A stretch of DNA of 64,000 bases from positions 11,311,908 to 11,375,907 of the forward strand of contig CM051457.1 in NCBI GenBank assembly GCA_028274465.1, in the 5' to 3' direction. Made by a program: the position numbers and the translations under genes. The notes beneath the pieces are model-generated. The model was not told the origin of the DNA, did not search any database, and saw only the letters and a list, made by a program, of their open reading frames with translations. Numbering within the stretch: position 1 is the stretch's first letter; each line of letters begins with the position of its first letter. Origin of the DNA: Plantago ovata. Taxonomy: Eukaryota; Streptophyta; Magnoliopsida; Lamiales; Plantaginaceae. Positions 1 through 10,403 of this stretch are shown here, piece by piece.

Positions 1-271
1 TCGCGAACTCAATTTTCAGGTTCATTCCACGGAGCGCGTGTCCCTGCAGATTCTCCTTGGCTGACTTTGCTCCGTCAATCTCCTTGAAATACACGAACGC
101 GTAATTCCTCGTCGGATACGACGTGATGCTGTCGACCTTTCCGTGCTTCTCGAGGAGCGACTTCAAATCCGAATCGGTCACATCGGTGGCGATGTTTCCG
201 ATCCACAGATTGTTAGACGGAGGATTCTCGCTTCCACCGCCGCCTTGTGACGGTTTGATTATCGGAGCCAT
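1..271 (-). CDS. FPA-like RNA-binding protein, 5' part (runs off left edge)
   Basis: The first 90 codons, read leftwards from an ATG at 271, encode a short Gly-rich leader followed by an RNA recognition motif. The RNP2-like stretch NLWIGNI and the RNP1-like stretch NYAFVYF are both visible, with the core ending near MNLKIEFA. The order and wording resemble the first RRM of the plant flowering-time regulator FPA, a Spen-family protein that acts in the nucleus on RNA 3'-end formation. This is a family inference, and another Spen/RRM protein is possible. No intron is seen inside this segment. The ATG is preceded by a purine-rich leader, and a TATA-like motif lies near 433-442. The rest of the gene, including further RRMs and any SPOC domain, lies outside the window. 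Confidence 0.75.
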   Translation of the reverse strand, partial: MAPIIKPSQGGGGSENPPSNNLWIGNIATDVTDSDLKSLLEKHGKVDSITSYPTRNYAFVYFKEIDGAKSAKENLQGHALRGMNLKIEFA

Positions 272-959
272 GTAACTGAAATCGATTGATTGGGAAATCG
301 ATCGGAGATGAAATCAATTGAAACGAAAGAGAAAGAAAGGAGTGAAAGATAGAAGAGGAGGAAGTGAGATGAGAGTTTGTGGATTAGGGTAACGCCTGGG
401 GAAATTGGGGAAGAAACTACCCAACGAGTCGATATTTATATAAGGCCATAAAAGGTCCAGTTTAGATGAATTAGATCCTAGGTCATCTTAGTTCGTGTAC
501 TAAAATTCCAATACTTTTTCTTTTCCACAAAAGTCTAAAATTACCAACGTACAAAATTTAAACCAAAACTAAGAGCATCATATGCTAAAATCTTCGGATG
601 ATCCAAAACTTTTAAATACATCCCCTCTTAAATACATCCCCTCATACTGCATCAGTACAAGATCATCCAGATCAAAACATTGATATCTAGAATTAGATTT
701 ACTTATGCAATAAGAATTGAAGTTCTTATTACTTTTTTAGGATTCTATTGGCTCATAGAGACTTCCAATAGAAACTATAAATAGAGTACATTAGAGAGCT
801 ATTTCATTCATTCTACTTCTCATTCTATTCTCTCTAGACTAAGAAGAAAAACTCTCCCTCTCCTCCCACCAAACCGCCGCCGTGCCACCTTATAGTAGTA
901 GTAGGAATTTGATTTCGGGAATATCCTACCATACTTCTTTCATCAAATTAAGAAGAACC
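272..959. other. Intergenic region between divergent genes
   Basis: This interval holds the leader and promoter of the FPA-like gene on the left and, from about 800, a pyrimidine-rich leader of the ERV-like gene on the right. No other coding potential or repeat is seen, apart from a short local duplication of 'aaatacatcccctc' near 614-643. Confidence 0.6.
433..442 (-). promoter_or_regulatory. TATA-like box of the FPA-like gene
   Basis: On the minus strand this reads TATATAAATA, about 160 bp upstream of the ATG at 271, with a purine-rich leader between. The position suits a TATA box with a 5' UTR of roughly 130 nt. It is inferred from sequence only. Confidence 0.5.
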
Positions 960-2758
960 ATGGAAAATATTTACAGGTGAGTAGTACCTACCTACATTAT
1001 TTTTAAATTATCATGCTTAATCATCAAACTCACATAGTTTTCAGTTTAATTAATCACAAATTTGGATGATTGATTATTTGTATATTATATAACTAATTGA
1101 CTGGATATTGTACTATAGATTAAATCGATAAAATAAAACTAAACTAGTTTTGTTGATAATTTGTGAATTTACGCAGTCGCAGGAGGAAATTCGTCGTAAA
1201 AAAGCAATCGATTCAATCGTGTTTATCAGGCGGGCCTCGATTAATAACAAGTAGTATAGTAGCAGCATCAGCTATTCTAATTATATCCTTGATGCTATTA
1301 GTCCAAATTGTGAGTATCCTCGAATTGTAGGTTTATACTCGATCTAATTATCATTATAGTTAGCTAGCTTGTTTTTATTTAACTATTTATTAATGTCTTG
1401 TTGTTGAATAAATTTAATTTATAAAATTAACTATTATATTGATCTATGGCACAGGGAGTAGTCTTCAAAGATGATGTATACCTCGACGTTAATAATGACT
1501 TTACCGGTGACTTTAACAAAGTCAAATTCAACATAACGTACGTATATTATACTTCTTCTTATTATTATTACTTTATCAGTAGATCGCGACTGAACATTAA
1601 TTATGAATATAATATATGTACGTTATTATTACTTGTACATTTTTTACTTTTCTTTCTTTTTTACAGCTTTCCAGATATATCCTGTGAAAATGCATCTGTC
1701 AACATCAATGATGGCTCCGGATCTGTAAGTAGACCCCTTCCTTCGTTTTTTTTTAAAGATTTTTTTACGTATACTTCTTTAATATTCAAATTTTAAAATT
1801 TTTCACATTTTCCTTTTCTACACCTCCACAAGACACATAAGTTTTATTGTTATGCATGCAGATATTTGTAATAGGATTGAAGAAGAAGTGGGGTAATATG
1901 AGGCTCGACTCCCTCTCATCATCTGTTCGTGCGCAAATCTATAACCCATACCTTGACCGGGTTTTACGTGAAAACAGAATGGTGGCTTCTAGTTCTAGGG
2001 GAGGGTAGGTTAATTTGTTCTACGTACATTATTTTTTTTTTAGCAATTTGTGTGTATTTAACGATAATTGCCAGAGCAGAAGTTGTTAATGTAACAATTT
2101 GGCAGCTGAATTAATTTTGTATCTTTTGTTTGTAGGAGAGCGGTATTATGTGGACCGGAGAATTATAATCCGAAATACTGTAGCCCCAGGCCGGCGGTTA
2201 GTAAATGGAAACAACTCAAGTTATGGCTATCGCAAGTTAGGATGCCTAATTTCCGACTACCACGTGTATTTTCGGCTCAAACCAAATTGATAAATTCGTC
2301 CGAATCCAAGGAATATTGCAGAATTAAGGGATACATTAGTCTAAAAAAGGTACGTACAATTCTTTATCTCAAATTCTTGTAAAATGTAAAATTTTCTTAA
2401 ATATGAAAAAAATCAATACTTATTAAGTGTTGGATATAATTTTCTAGTTTATACCAATGAGTAATAAGGTGTTGATTTTTCCATTATTTAGGAAAATTAT
2501 GATTTTTATGAGACTTACACATTGTTTAATGATTTCTAATTTTATACTCTTTTTTTTTTATGAGACTTGCACATTGTTTAATGATTTCTAATTTTATACT
2601 TTTATATTCTTAGAGAACTACTAATAAATCTTTGAATTTAATGTGCGCAGGTCACAAGCAGGCATGTTGTTACATCATCTGCTCATTTGGCTAGCGATGG
2701 AACAAGACTGAATATAGATATCAAGCATTATTACAGTGGAAGAAAGTTCACATTTTAG
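960..2758 (+). CDS. ERV/PDI-like membrane protein without thioredoxin domain
   Basis: Seven exons (960-976, 1177-1309, 1455-1537, 1667-1724, 1862-2004, 2136-2349, 2651-2758), all with GT-AG borders and consistent phase, give a 251-residue protein. A basic N-terminus precedes one hydrophobic segment (about residues 29-50). The following part, with NKVKFNITFPDISCENASVN, resembles the N-terminal ERGIC/ERV region of plant PDI-like 5-3/5-4 proteins. The C-terminal part, with EYCRIKGYISLKK and a later NIDIKHYYS, resembles their COPII-coated-ERV region. The thioredoxin domain and CxxC motif that lie between these parts in PDIL5-4 are absent, replaced by about 100 unfamiliar residues, and the protein stops where the family normally continues to a second membrane segment. 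It would be expected in the ER/Golgi membrane. It could be a diverged paralogue or an intact-looking pseudogene. Confidence 0.6.
2500..2605. repeat. Tandem duplication in the last intron of the ERV-like gene
   Basis: Two near-identical copies of a segment starting 'atgagactt(a/g)cacattg' and running through 'atttctaattttatac' lie one after the other, separated by a T-run. They differ at one base over about 40 bp, so the duplication is recent. Confidence 0.8.
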
Positions 2759-3164
2759 TACTATTATTCCAAGGGATGGAAATTGGAACGGCATATACAT
2801 ATGCCCTTTCAGTCAAGAAGAGTCTTTTTTTTTTTTTTTTTCTCATGACTTTCGTCTTTCGCGGTTCAATTAATGCTCACTCAGGTGTTGTAAGCTTAGA
2901 GGAACTTTTGGTTGTTAAACTATATTAATTGCGGACAAGATATTGTAGGGGATGGAGTACTTATATACAAAAATGTTCCAAAATTAAGCATATAGTACAT
3001 GAAAGGGATATGAATTTCCAAAAGAAAATGCAATACTATAAAGTGAAGATGATAAAAAAGATTAATTCAACCAACTAGCTAGTAGCCTAGTACATTGAAT
3101 TTAATGCGAGTTAATTAATGGTACTAGTACAAAACAAACACGATACTACTAATTAATCTAAATT
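2759..3164. other. Convergent 3' intergenic spacer
   Basis: The spacer lies between the 3' ends of the ERV-like gene (plus) and the aspartic protease gene (minus). A T-run at about 2826-2842 is the only low-complexity feature. Nothing else is recognisable. Confidence 0.6.
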
Positions 3165-4391
3165 CTAATCGTCGTAGTCGTAGACTTCGCAATCCACATA
3201 TTGAAAGTGGAGCACATTTCCTATCATGTTAAAACCGAAATAGTGATACTGCTGAGCATATATTCCTAGGATGTTAATGCCATCAGGTTCCTTAACCGGG
3301 GCCAAAGCCAGGCAGAAAATATTAGGCTCACGTTGGATGAATAACGCTTCTTCACCCAAGTCCAGCTCAGCATTCTCTGCTAGACGCAAAATTACACGCG
3401 AAAACCCTTTAAGATCTCTTACTATATTTCCCTCGTAACACAGGTCGTCTTCTTCGTCCGTAAAAGGGTCTTCAAAAAAATTTAGCCTGAATATCTCCTC
3501 TATTCTGCTCCTTAGGAGATTGTACACACTTTCACGTAGCCAAGTGTACGCTGAGCCAGAGTCGATAAGCAAGTTGTAGCCCAATTCTTTCTCATCAATA
3601 TCTAGTAGTTTCCCATCTACAGTAATCCCCCTAAAGTCGACTAGATAGTGTCCATTTAAATATTTCAGAGGAGTGGTGTTCCCATCGTTAATCTTCGCTC
3701 CATCACCTAGTATTAACTCGTTGAACTGGTAAGATGGATCACTGATATTCCCTAGACAGTAAGAATATATGCTGCCAAGAAAACTAGTTAGAGAATCTTT
3801 ACCGCCAGGTTCCAAGCCAAAAATTCCAACTCTTGGACCAACCCATTTTGTCATTCTGGTTGCACGACCGATTAATATCCCCGGTATTGGCAGTATGTTT
3901 CCTTGGTTTGTCTGAAATGTGAACTGCTCTTTCGCGAGGTAACCCCGGCTCATTGACTTGTCGGCATAGGTGATCTTATAAGTACAATCAGTGTTCGTAC
4001 ATATATCTCCGATGTTGTTGTAGTTCTTACAATCTTGGTTAGAATGACATCGAACCCTATTGTAAGTAGATGACTTCAAATGATTGTACGCATTGTTACA
4101 TTTGTTGCAGACCCATATAAATGAACTCCCACCATCCATCAACATGAGTTGTGGAACTGGAGGCTCGCCGATTGAAATATTCACCAAGAACATGTAGCCT
4201 GCTGGTTCCAGCACCAATGGGACTGGGCTGATGACTTCATTTGGCTTAATTTTATAATTAGGCGAAAATATGGAGTCCCTGTGAATCAGGGGGAGCACAA
4301 TTTTGGCTGTCACCAAATTTCGGAAGCAGCAGGGATATAGGATTAAAAGAAAGGCAGTGAGCAAGGGTAAAACAATGGTACAATGAGCCAT
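3165..4391 (-). CDS. Nepenthesin-type (A1B) aspartic protease with altered first active-site motif
   Basis: An intronless reading frame of 408 codons encodes a secreted pepsin-family protein. Residues 1-25 are a hydrophobic signal peptide, and HRDS (37-40) marks the short propeptide typical of plant CDR1/nepenthesin-like enzymes. A Cys-rich insert (about 95-136) is the plant A1B hallmark. Tyr142 in ITYADKS is the likely flap tyrosine, and the second catalytic motif is intact as DSGS (Asp277). The first motif reads DGGSS (Asp86), where the family almost always has DTGSS or DTGSD, so the hydroxyl residue that hydrogen-bonds to the catalytic pair is missing. The protein is otherwise full-length for the family. 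It may be a weak or inactive protease, or an inhibitor-binding decoy. That is inference. Confidence 0.85.
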   Translation of the reverse strand: MAHCTIVLPLLTAFLLILYPCCFRNLVTAKIVLPLIHRDSIFSPNYKIKPNEVISPVPLVLEPAGYMFLVNISIGEPPVPQLMLMDGGSSFIWVCNKCNNAYNHLKSSTYNRVRCHSNQDCKNYNNIGDICTNTDCTYKITYADKSMSRGYLAKEQFTFQTNQGNILPIPGILIGRATRMTKWVGPRVGIFGLEPGGKDSLTSFLGSIYSYCLGNISDPSYQFNELILGDGAKINDGNTTPLKYLNGHYLVDFRGITVDGKLLDIDEKELGYNLLIDSGSAYTWLRESVYNLLRSRIEEIFRLNFFEDPFTDEEDDLCYEGNIVRDLKGFSRVILRLAENAELDLGEEALFIQREPNIFCLALAPVKEPDGINILGIYAQQYHYFGFNMIGNVLHFQYVDCEVYDYDD

Positions 4392-5444
4392 TTTCAGAGG
4401 ATATTGTAGTAGCTAGATGACAGTACGTGGATCGGAGTTGAGAGATTTGGTATTGGAGCTTGAGTGAATCTGAACATATATATACAAGAGTGTCTTGTTT
4501 ATAAACCCATTAATTCACAATGTACGTAGTAGATGATAAGTGCAAAATGTGTGTGCTAGTCAAGTAGATGGCAAACACATAATGAGTGATAAAATTTAGT
4601 TAGAAAAATACTTACAACAAATGTATATGTACAGCAGATTTGGGGTTGTTGAAATAAGCCATACTTGTGTTAATTTGAAATCGATTACACTTGGACATAA
4701 TTAGGTACAAAGCTCAATGCGTATACCATGGTTCATGCATGTTGCATGACTTCTCAATTCCACTCGGTAACTCTCTCGATCCATAGTAAATAATGTGTTG
4801 GAGGATATGTCTACTTGGACAAGATTTATTAGTCATTGGTTAACTTAGAAAACAAAAAATATATTCGTAAGTTAATATGTACAAGCTTCAAATTGATATA
4901 TCGTACGGGCAGTACAACCGAAGAAGACTACAAATTAGTGAGGAATAGGTGTTCCAAGTCGATAGTTTAATTGGTGTTTGTTCCACATTTCTTGAAATCA
5001 AGAGTTGTGTGTAGTTTATAAGTTACCAACTCACACTTGTTCGACAATTGTGTTGCTAAATGTCTATAGAACTCTTTATGAGGTACCTGCTTTCATTCTC
5101 ATGTTGCTAGTTATTTTCGTTACAAGAATGGACTAAAGTAAAAGCCAACAACTAAAATCCACACGGTTTAATTAGTAAAAAAGAGAGATGATATCGAATT
5201 GTAAAATTACTTTATTCTAACTAATTCAATATATAACTGATGAAGAGGAATGAATAAGTGGTTAATTACACCAAAAAGGTCATTGAACATAGTGTTAACA
5301 CATTATCAATGAATTGCAAATATGATATAACAAGACAAATGTCTAATTTTATTAGGACCGAGTGCTTCAATAAAAAGGAAGGCTATAATAAAAGGTTCAA
5401 TTATCAATTGGATCAACACATTTCCTCATGCATCTCTCTGTAGG
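4392..5444. other. Aspartic protease promoter and spacer
   Basis: AT-rich sequence with the protease leader and TATA box at its left end. Short open frames here have no recognisable protein content. No repeat or RNA gene is seen. Confidence 0.5.
4477..4484 (-). promoter_or_regulatory. TATA box of the aspartic protease gene
   Basis: TATATATA lies 86-93 bp upstream of the ATG at 4391 on the minus strand, a normal plant distance for a short leader. Confidence 0.6.
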
Positions 5445-5458
5445 CTGTATCATTCATG

Positions 5459-5593
5459 TTTTTTTTTTTTTTTTTTTAATAATCGAACCATTACAATTTC
5501 ATAAGTAGCATTACAAAGCTATAATCTCGCATTTGACGAGAATTGATCCTATGACCTCTAGTGTCATGATACCTCAGTCTAACCAATTGAGCA
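5459..5593 (-). mobile_element. tRNA-derived SINE, copy 1
   Basis: Read on the minus strand, a tRNA-like head with A-box-like 'CAATTGGTTAG' and B-box-like 'GGATCAATTCT' is followed by a body ending in an A-rich tail (T-run 5459-5477 on plus). It is flanked by near-perfect direct repeats 'ctg(t/c)atcattcatg' at 5445-5458 and 5594-5607, the target-site duplication expected of LINE-mobilised SINEs. The body matches two other copies in this window (38683-38828 and 57916-58067). Confidence 0.85.
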
Positions 5594-5607
5594 CTGCATC
5601 ATTCATG

Positions 5608-6517
5608 CTTAACAATGCGAGTATTTATGTTAAAACCTTATTACAAACACACTTGTATACTTGTAGAGCTAATTGCATTTTTTGTCCCTTATTTAGTGGT
5701 CCCTCATGGATTTAGTCCCAATTTTTTTATTATTGCACTTTTGGTCCTTTATACGCGAAATACATCAGATTATACACAAATGTATATGCATTTTTGGTCC
5801 CACAAGCTTAATTTTTTACGAATTTGTCTCGATATTTTATAATCTTCAAAATTACCCCAAATAAAATTGTAGAATGACCCTAAATGTTCAAAATTATCCC
5901 ATACTACCCACACAGTCCTTTATAAAATTTAATTTTTGGTCCTAAAACTAAAAATTCTCAAATTAAAACTCAACAATGATAATTCAAATGATTCAAAACA
6001 TAAGGTATTGCACTTTCATAATAATTCACAAAAAATAAAAATAAATTAAAATGACCATTTAAAAACATCTAATTATCTTAATAAAAATTATACGGTGAAA
6101 TTGTTTATACATGTGTAATATATCATTGCGAAACTCGTCTCACAAACTAGGCGATGATATAAGGATCTCGTAAAACCAACTACGGATGACTAAGTTATGA
6201 AATTCCGATAACATACGAAAAAATACAAGTTGTTGAACTCAATTCCAAAAATATATGTTGTTGAACTCTATTTTTATTTATTTATTTATTTTTATGTGGA
6301 ATTGTTCTAATTTGATTAACTTTAGGAACTTGGCTGAGGTTTTCCTCGAGAGCTTGAATTTTAGATTAGTTTTTTTTTACCGAGTGTCTTGAAACTATTA
6401 ATAATGATTTGCTCCGCTAATGAGGGTATAATTGGAAGTATATTTTGGTCCTAGTAGTTAATTTCTTCTTCGTCTTGTTGTTGGATCAAATCAATCAATC
6501 GAGTGGTGAAAGAAAGA
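5608..6517. other. Spacer upstream of the SKIP16-like gene
   Basis: AT-rich sequence. At 5680-5800 the phrase 'ttttggtcc' or 'agtcccaa' recurs several times, as in many plant repeat remnants. The right end is the promoter and leader of the F-box gene. A GTG codon lies in frame upstream of the ATG at 6518, but the ATG matches the start expected for the family. Confidence 0.4.
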
Positions 6518-9500
6518 ATGGGGTTAGATGTTCTTGGTGACCTTCCAATACGTATAATCCTCACCAAATTACCGCCGGCGGATGTGCTGTCGGTTGCCTG
6601 CGTTGGCTACCAGTACCGCGACTGGGCCTACGACGACACCCTGTGGGCCCACATATGCTCTGTGGAACTCAATCTCTCCTCTCCGCTCGGTCCTTCTGGA
6701 AATCCATCTCCTTCTTTCATGGTATACTTTCATATCATCACCACCGTTTCTTCATTTGGATTGATTGTTTTTTACTCTATGATGATTCTTTGAATTTGAA
6801 TGTCTTTTGCTGTTATTGACTTTTTTTTTCAATTTGTAATTTCTGTTGTGAACTGAACACTGTTGGATTGTATGTACTACTAGTATTTGTTACTAATTGG
6901 ATTGGGGGTAGAGACACTAATAAAGATATGAACAAAACGTGACTAATATCGGAAAATGGCAAAACGTATAGTATCAAAATTGAATGGATTTCGTATAGGA
7001 TCCAGACTTACTTGAGATATTTGTTCGTATCAAACCACATGCAACATTCATACTGGTATTAGAACTGAGGAGTGAACAAGATTGTTAATGGGAGATATGT
7101 ATTAACTCATTTCTTGGGTTACAGTATTATGTTCTGAAATCATATGGTGAATGGTTGAGTATAGAGTGTTCTCTTCTCATCGTATCTACTCATTTATTCA
7201 TTTAACAGTTTCTGACTTCATCTCGGTAGAGTTAATGCTGAATACGTATTACTATAATGCTTTGGACCATTGTGGTTTTCATTTTTATAGAGAACGATCA
7301 TTACAAATTTCATTTTTGGGAATCAGTTCTAGGATTGAAAACTGATTGATGAGTTTCCTAATGCAACCTAAGGCATGCAGCCTTCACTTTCATTTCTGCT
7401 GTGTGGTGGTTTCTACACCTCAAAAAGGTGACCTACACCCCTTTCAATATCTGAAATGGTCTTTCAACTTTTAGTAAAACCTTTTGTACAAGTTTCAGGA
7501 AAACCTTCCTAAACATATTTCTTACTCAGCTTTACAAGCATGCTGATTGTTCCACAACTCTGGAAATATAAACTTCCACATGTGTTTTTTTTATTCTGTT
7601 TGTTGTTTAGCTTTTTTTCCAATGAATTAAATCATTCAGTATTTCAACAGTGCTACTGGATATCAAATGTAAAAATTTGTTTTTCACTGTTGGTCTCATT
7701 ATTTTACTTTCTATCTTTAGGCAGCTTATAAAGAATGGCGGGAATTATTTGCCAAGTACGCTTGGCCAGTTGTAGTAAGGGCAAAGAGGTGTTGGAGCAA
7801 TCTCAAAGACTGGCTTATCGTGAACTTTCCTGAGGTCTTACCTACTTTACGGAGGGGTGCATCTGAAGATGAAATTGATCTGTTTGAGAAGTATATGAAA
7901 ATAAAACTACCTCTTCCTACTAGGGTCCTGTATAGATTTTGTGATGGTCAAGACCTCAACTTTGAAAGCAGTGAATCTTTAAATATCCTGGGTGTCATTG
8001 GTGGTTATTCTTTATACGAACACTTTGTGAATGTTTCCTTGCTACCTTTAAGGGAAGTGTACCGTATCACGAAGACTGTTGCGTCTCGAATTCAAGTTAG
8101 AGGCAGATTTGAGCATGTCGTACTTGCAGCCTCCTTTTACGGTCAAAAGATTTTCTTGTTGAACTGTAGCAGTGGCCAACTTTATGTGGGCACGAAGAAT
8201 CTTATACCTGAAGGAGAGATGTTGCCTTGTGTTCCGGAGAGACTGGTCTCTTCAGTTCATGATCCTGGGTGTAGTGAACAACAAGATGCCATGTTATTGT
8301 GGCTAGAAGAACATGTGCGACGATTGCAAGATAGGATAATTAAAGTTCGCCAGGAAGGAAAAACTCGAAGCATCTGCTTGTACCCCGAAAAATTACCACT
8401 TTGCTCCTCTGCCATAACACATGGTGTGAAGGTACATGTTTCTCTCCCAAGACTGTATAACGAGTTGTGGACCATTTATTAACTCAATGATAAATTGCAT
8501 TTCTATGTTAACTTAGCATGTCTATGCAGTTCAGTTGCCTGCCAATCATTATAGACTTTTCCATTACCCACCAGTCTTTCTATTGCTCATCATTTATCTT
8601 TGGCACAAATATTAAGATTGAATAATAAAAAATGGTTTCTAGATGTATTAACTTGATAAAGTTGTAGGTGGATGATAAAAAGTACTCCCTCCTATTATTA
8701 GAAAAATGCCAAACTTTATAAAATGTGAAAAATGGACAAATGTTAAGCTTTAAGAAACATGAAGGCAGTATTAAAGCCGTTTCGAAAAAAAAAATAAAAA
8801 ATGAAGTAAGTATTAAAGAAACTTAAAGGTTTAGTTTTGTCCTCCTAGCTTGCTCGAATCTCTCAAACTGAGGCAAACTCTACGTGAAGCACTCCTGGTG
8901 GTAGGATGGGAGTATTCTGCACACAGACTTACCCTTGCATTTTCTTTGTATTTCTCAATATTGTATATTAGCAACTAATTTCTCCTTCTATTCAAGGTCC
9001 GTACATCAGCTGTGCTTGTGCCTGAGTTCTGTAATCATCCGGTACCCAGGGAGAGGTTTTGCTTTGCTTATTCTGTCCGTCTATCTCTTTCACCTGCTGG
9101 ATGTATTCTTCTCAATGGAACGAGAGTCAGCTCTTGCCAATTATATTGGAGGCAGTGGTTTGTGCGTCACAACAATGTTGTTATATCATCAACAAATGGC
9201 GATGGTTTGATAGGAAAGGTGTGTTTTCTTACTTGATAAGCTTGATTCAACTCTTAAATTTTGACAAACACATCTAACACCATGGGGTACGGTTTTTTTT
9301 TTTTTCTTTTGAAACGGCCAAATTATATTAATAACAAGAGAGCATAAGGATTGCTCAAAAAAAACGTACAAGGAGAGTACAGATACAAAGCGGGAAAGCA
9401 TTTAATCCATATAGGTATTTGCATATCAACCTAAAATGGTGCTATCAAACGACTCTGCAGACCTCAAACTATGACTCATGATTCTTAATCCATAATGCAT

Positions 9501-10256
9501 CATGTGGGTGCCCCACATATTGTGCTTCAAATATGACAGGTTACTTTTCGAATAAAAAATGAGTAATTTCTTCATCTCAGTTGGTGAGGCACAATTTACT
9601 GTTTGATTAGAGTAACTAATGGAAATGTCTACATCAGCATAGTAATACCAAAAGATTAGCTTGGTACGCTGCATCTTTATTATGTTTGCTTAATTGGGAC
9701 CTCTCTGGTTTTAGTAAATTTAGCAGTAGTAAAATAATTATTAAAACTCAACACATTTGATCTTATGTTATGTTACACCTGCAGTACCCACTCCTGAGTG
9801 CAGGCGAGGACGAGTTCGTTTATCAGAGTTGTACATATATGGCTGACACTAAAGGATCTATGGAAGGATATTTCACAGCAATCCCTGGGAGGTATGGAAG
9901 AAGCATTTCCTGCTCTGTAGCTTTGTTCAGAGTTATTCAGATGTGTCATTGAATGAGTTAAAATTGTGTCTAGATTAGAATTGTTCTATAAGCTAGTTCC
10001 TCAGAAGTTGAAAGCTATTGCATTCTGATGGAGCTTATGCAATAGTTTTATAAAACTACCTCTGTCCAATACAATAATACTCGTATAAGAAGACTTGTCC
10101 CCGTTTACCAACATAAGGTTTTAGTGTTTTACATGCATTCTTGCACTACAAGAAATGAAATCTTTTTCCAATTGCAGATTACATGTTCCAAGAGGCCACC
10201 CATTTGAGGCAATAGTAGCAGAATTCCCACTTGAACTGCCAGACTACATTTTCTAA
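6518..10256 (+). CDS. SKIP16: SKIP16-like F-box protein with ApaG domain
   Basis: Five exons (6518-6721, 7721-8431, 8997-9218, 9785-9891, 10178-10256) join in frame to 440 residues, close to Arabidopsis SKIP16. The N-terminus (MGLDVLGDLPIRIILTKL) is an F-box that would bind the SKP1/ASK subunit of an SCF ubiquitin ligase. The middle (about 110-250, containing LPLPTRVLYRFCDGQDL and LGVIGGYS) is a SUKH/SMI1-type domain. The C-terminus (about 306-432) is an ApaG/DUF525 beta-sandwich with the conserved SMEGYF and PRGHPFEAIVAEFPL. The order F-box, SUKH, ApaG is specific for SKIP16. Substrates are unknown. Intron 3 contains a LINE 3'-end fragment, and a 59-bp tandem duplication lies just after the stop. 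Confidence 0.93.
9290..9420 (-). mobile_element. LINE 3'-end fragment in SKIP16 intron 3
   Basis: On the minus strand the sequence ends with a phrase containing 'ATTTGGCCGTTTC' followed by an A-rich tail (T-run at 9293-9307 on plus). This is typical of the 3' UTR of plant L1-type elements with 'TTATTAATATAATTT' nearby. Only the 3' end is present. Confidence 0.55.
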
Positions 10257-10282
10257 AATGTCTATCCACAAAGCTCATTTAC

Positions 10283-10403
10283 CGGAAGGAAGTGGAAGCT
10301 ATTACGATGACTGGGTTTTTGTTGCCGTGTATGTTAGTTGAGGGAAGGAAAGGGAAGCTATTACGATGACTGGGTTTTTGTTGCCGTGTATGTTAGTTGA
10401 GGG
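10283..10403. repeat. 59-bp tandem duplication downstream of the SKIP16 stop
   Basis: Two copies of a 59-bp unit containing 'gaagctattacgatgactgg' and 'tatgttagttgaggg' lie head to tail (units start near 10283 and 10342) with very few differences. They fall in the likely 3' UTR. Confidence 0.85.

Noticed and set aside
8677..8830. MITE with 'ctccctcc' end in SKIP16 intron 2
   Set aside because: Only one end-like phrase is visible. No inverted partner could be found.
10144..10156. 'cactacaagaaat' resembling a CACTA transposon end in SKIP16 intron 4
   Set aside because: No matching opposite end or 3-bp target duplication was found nearby.
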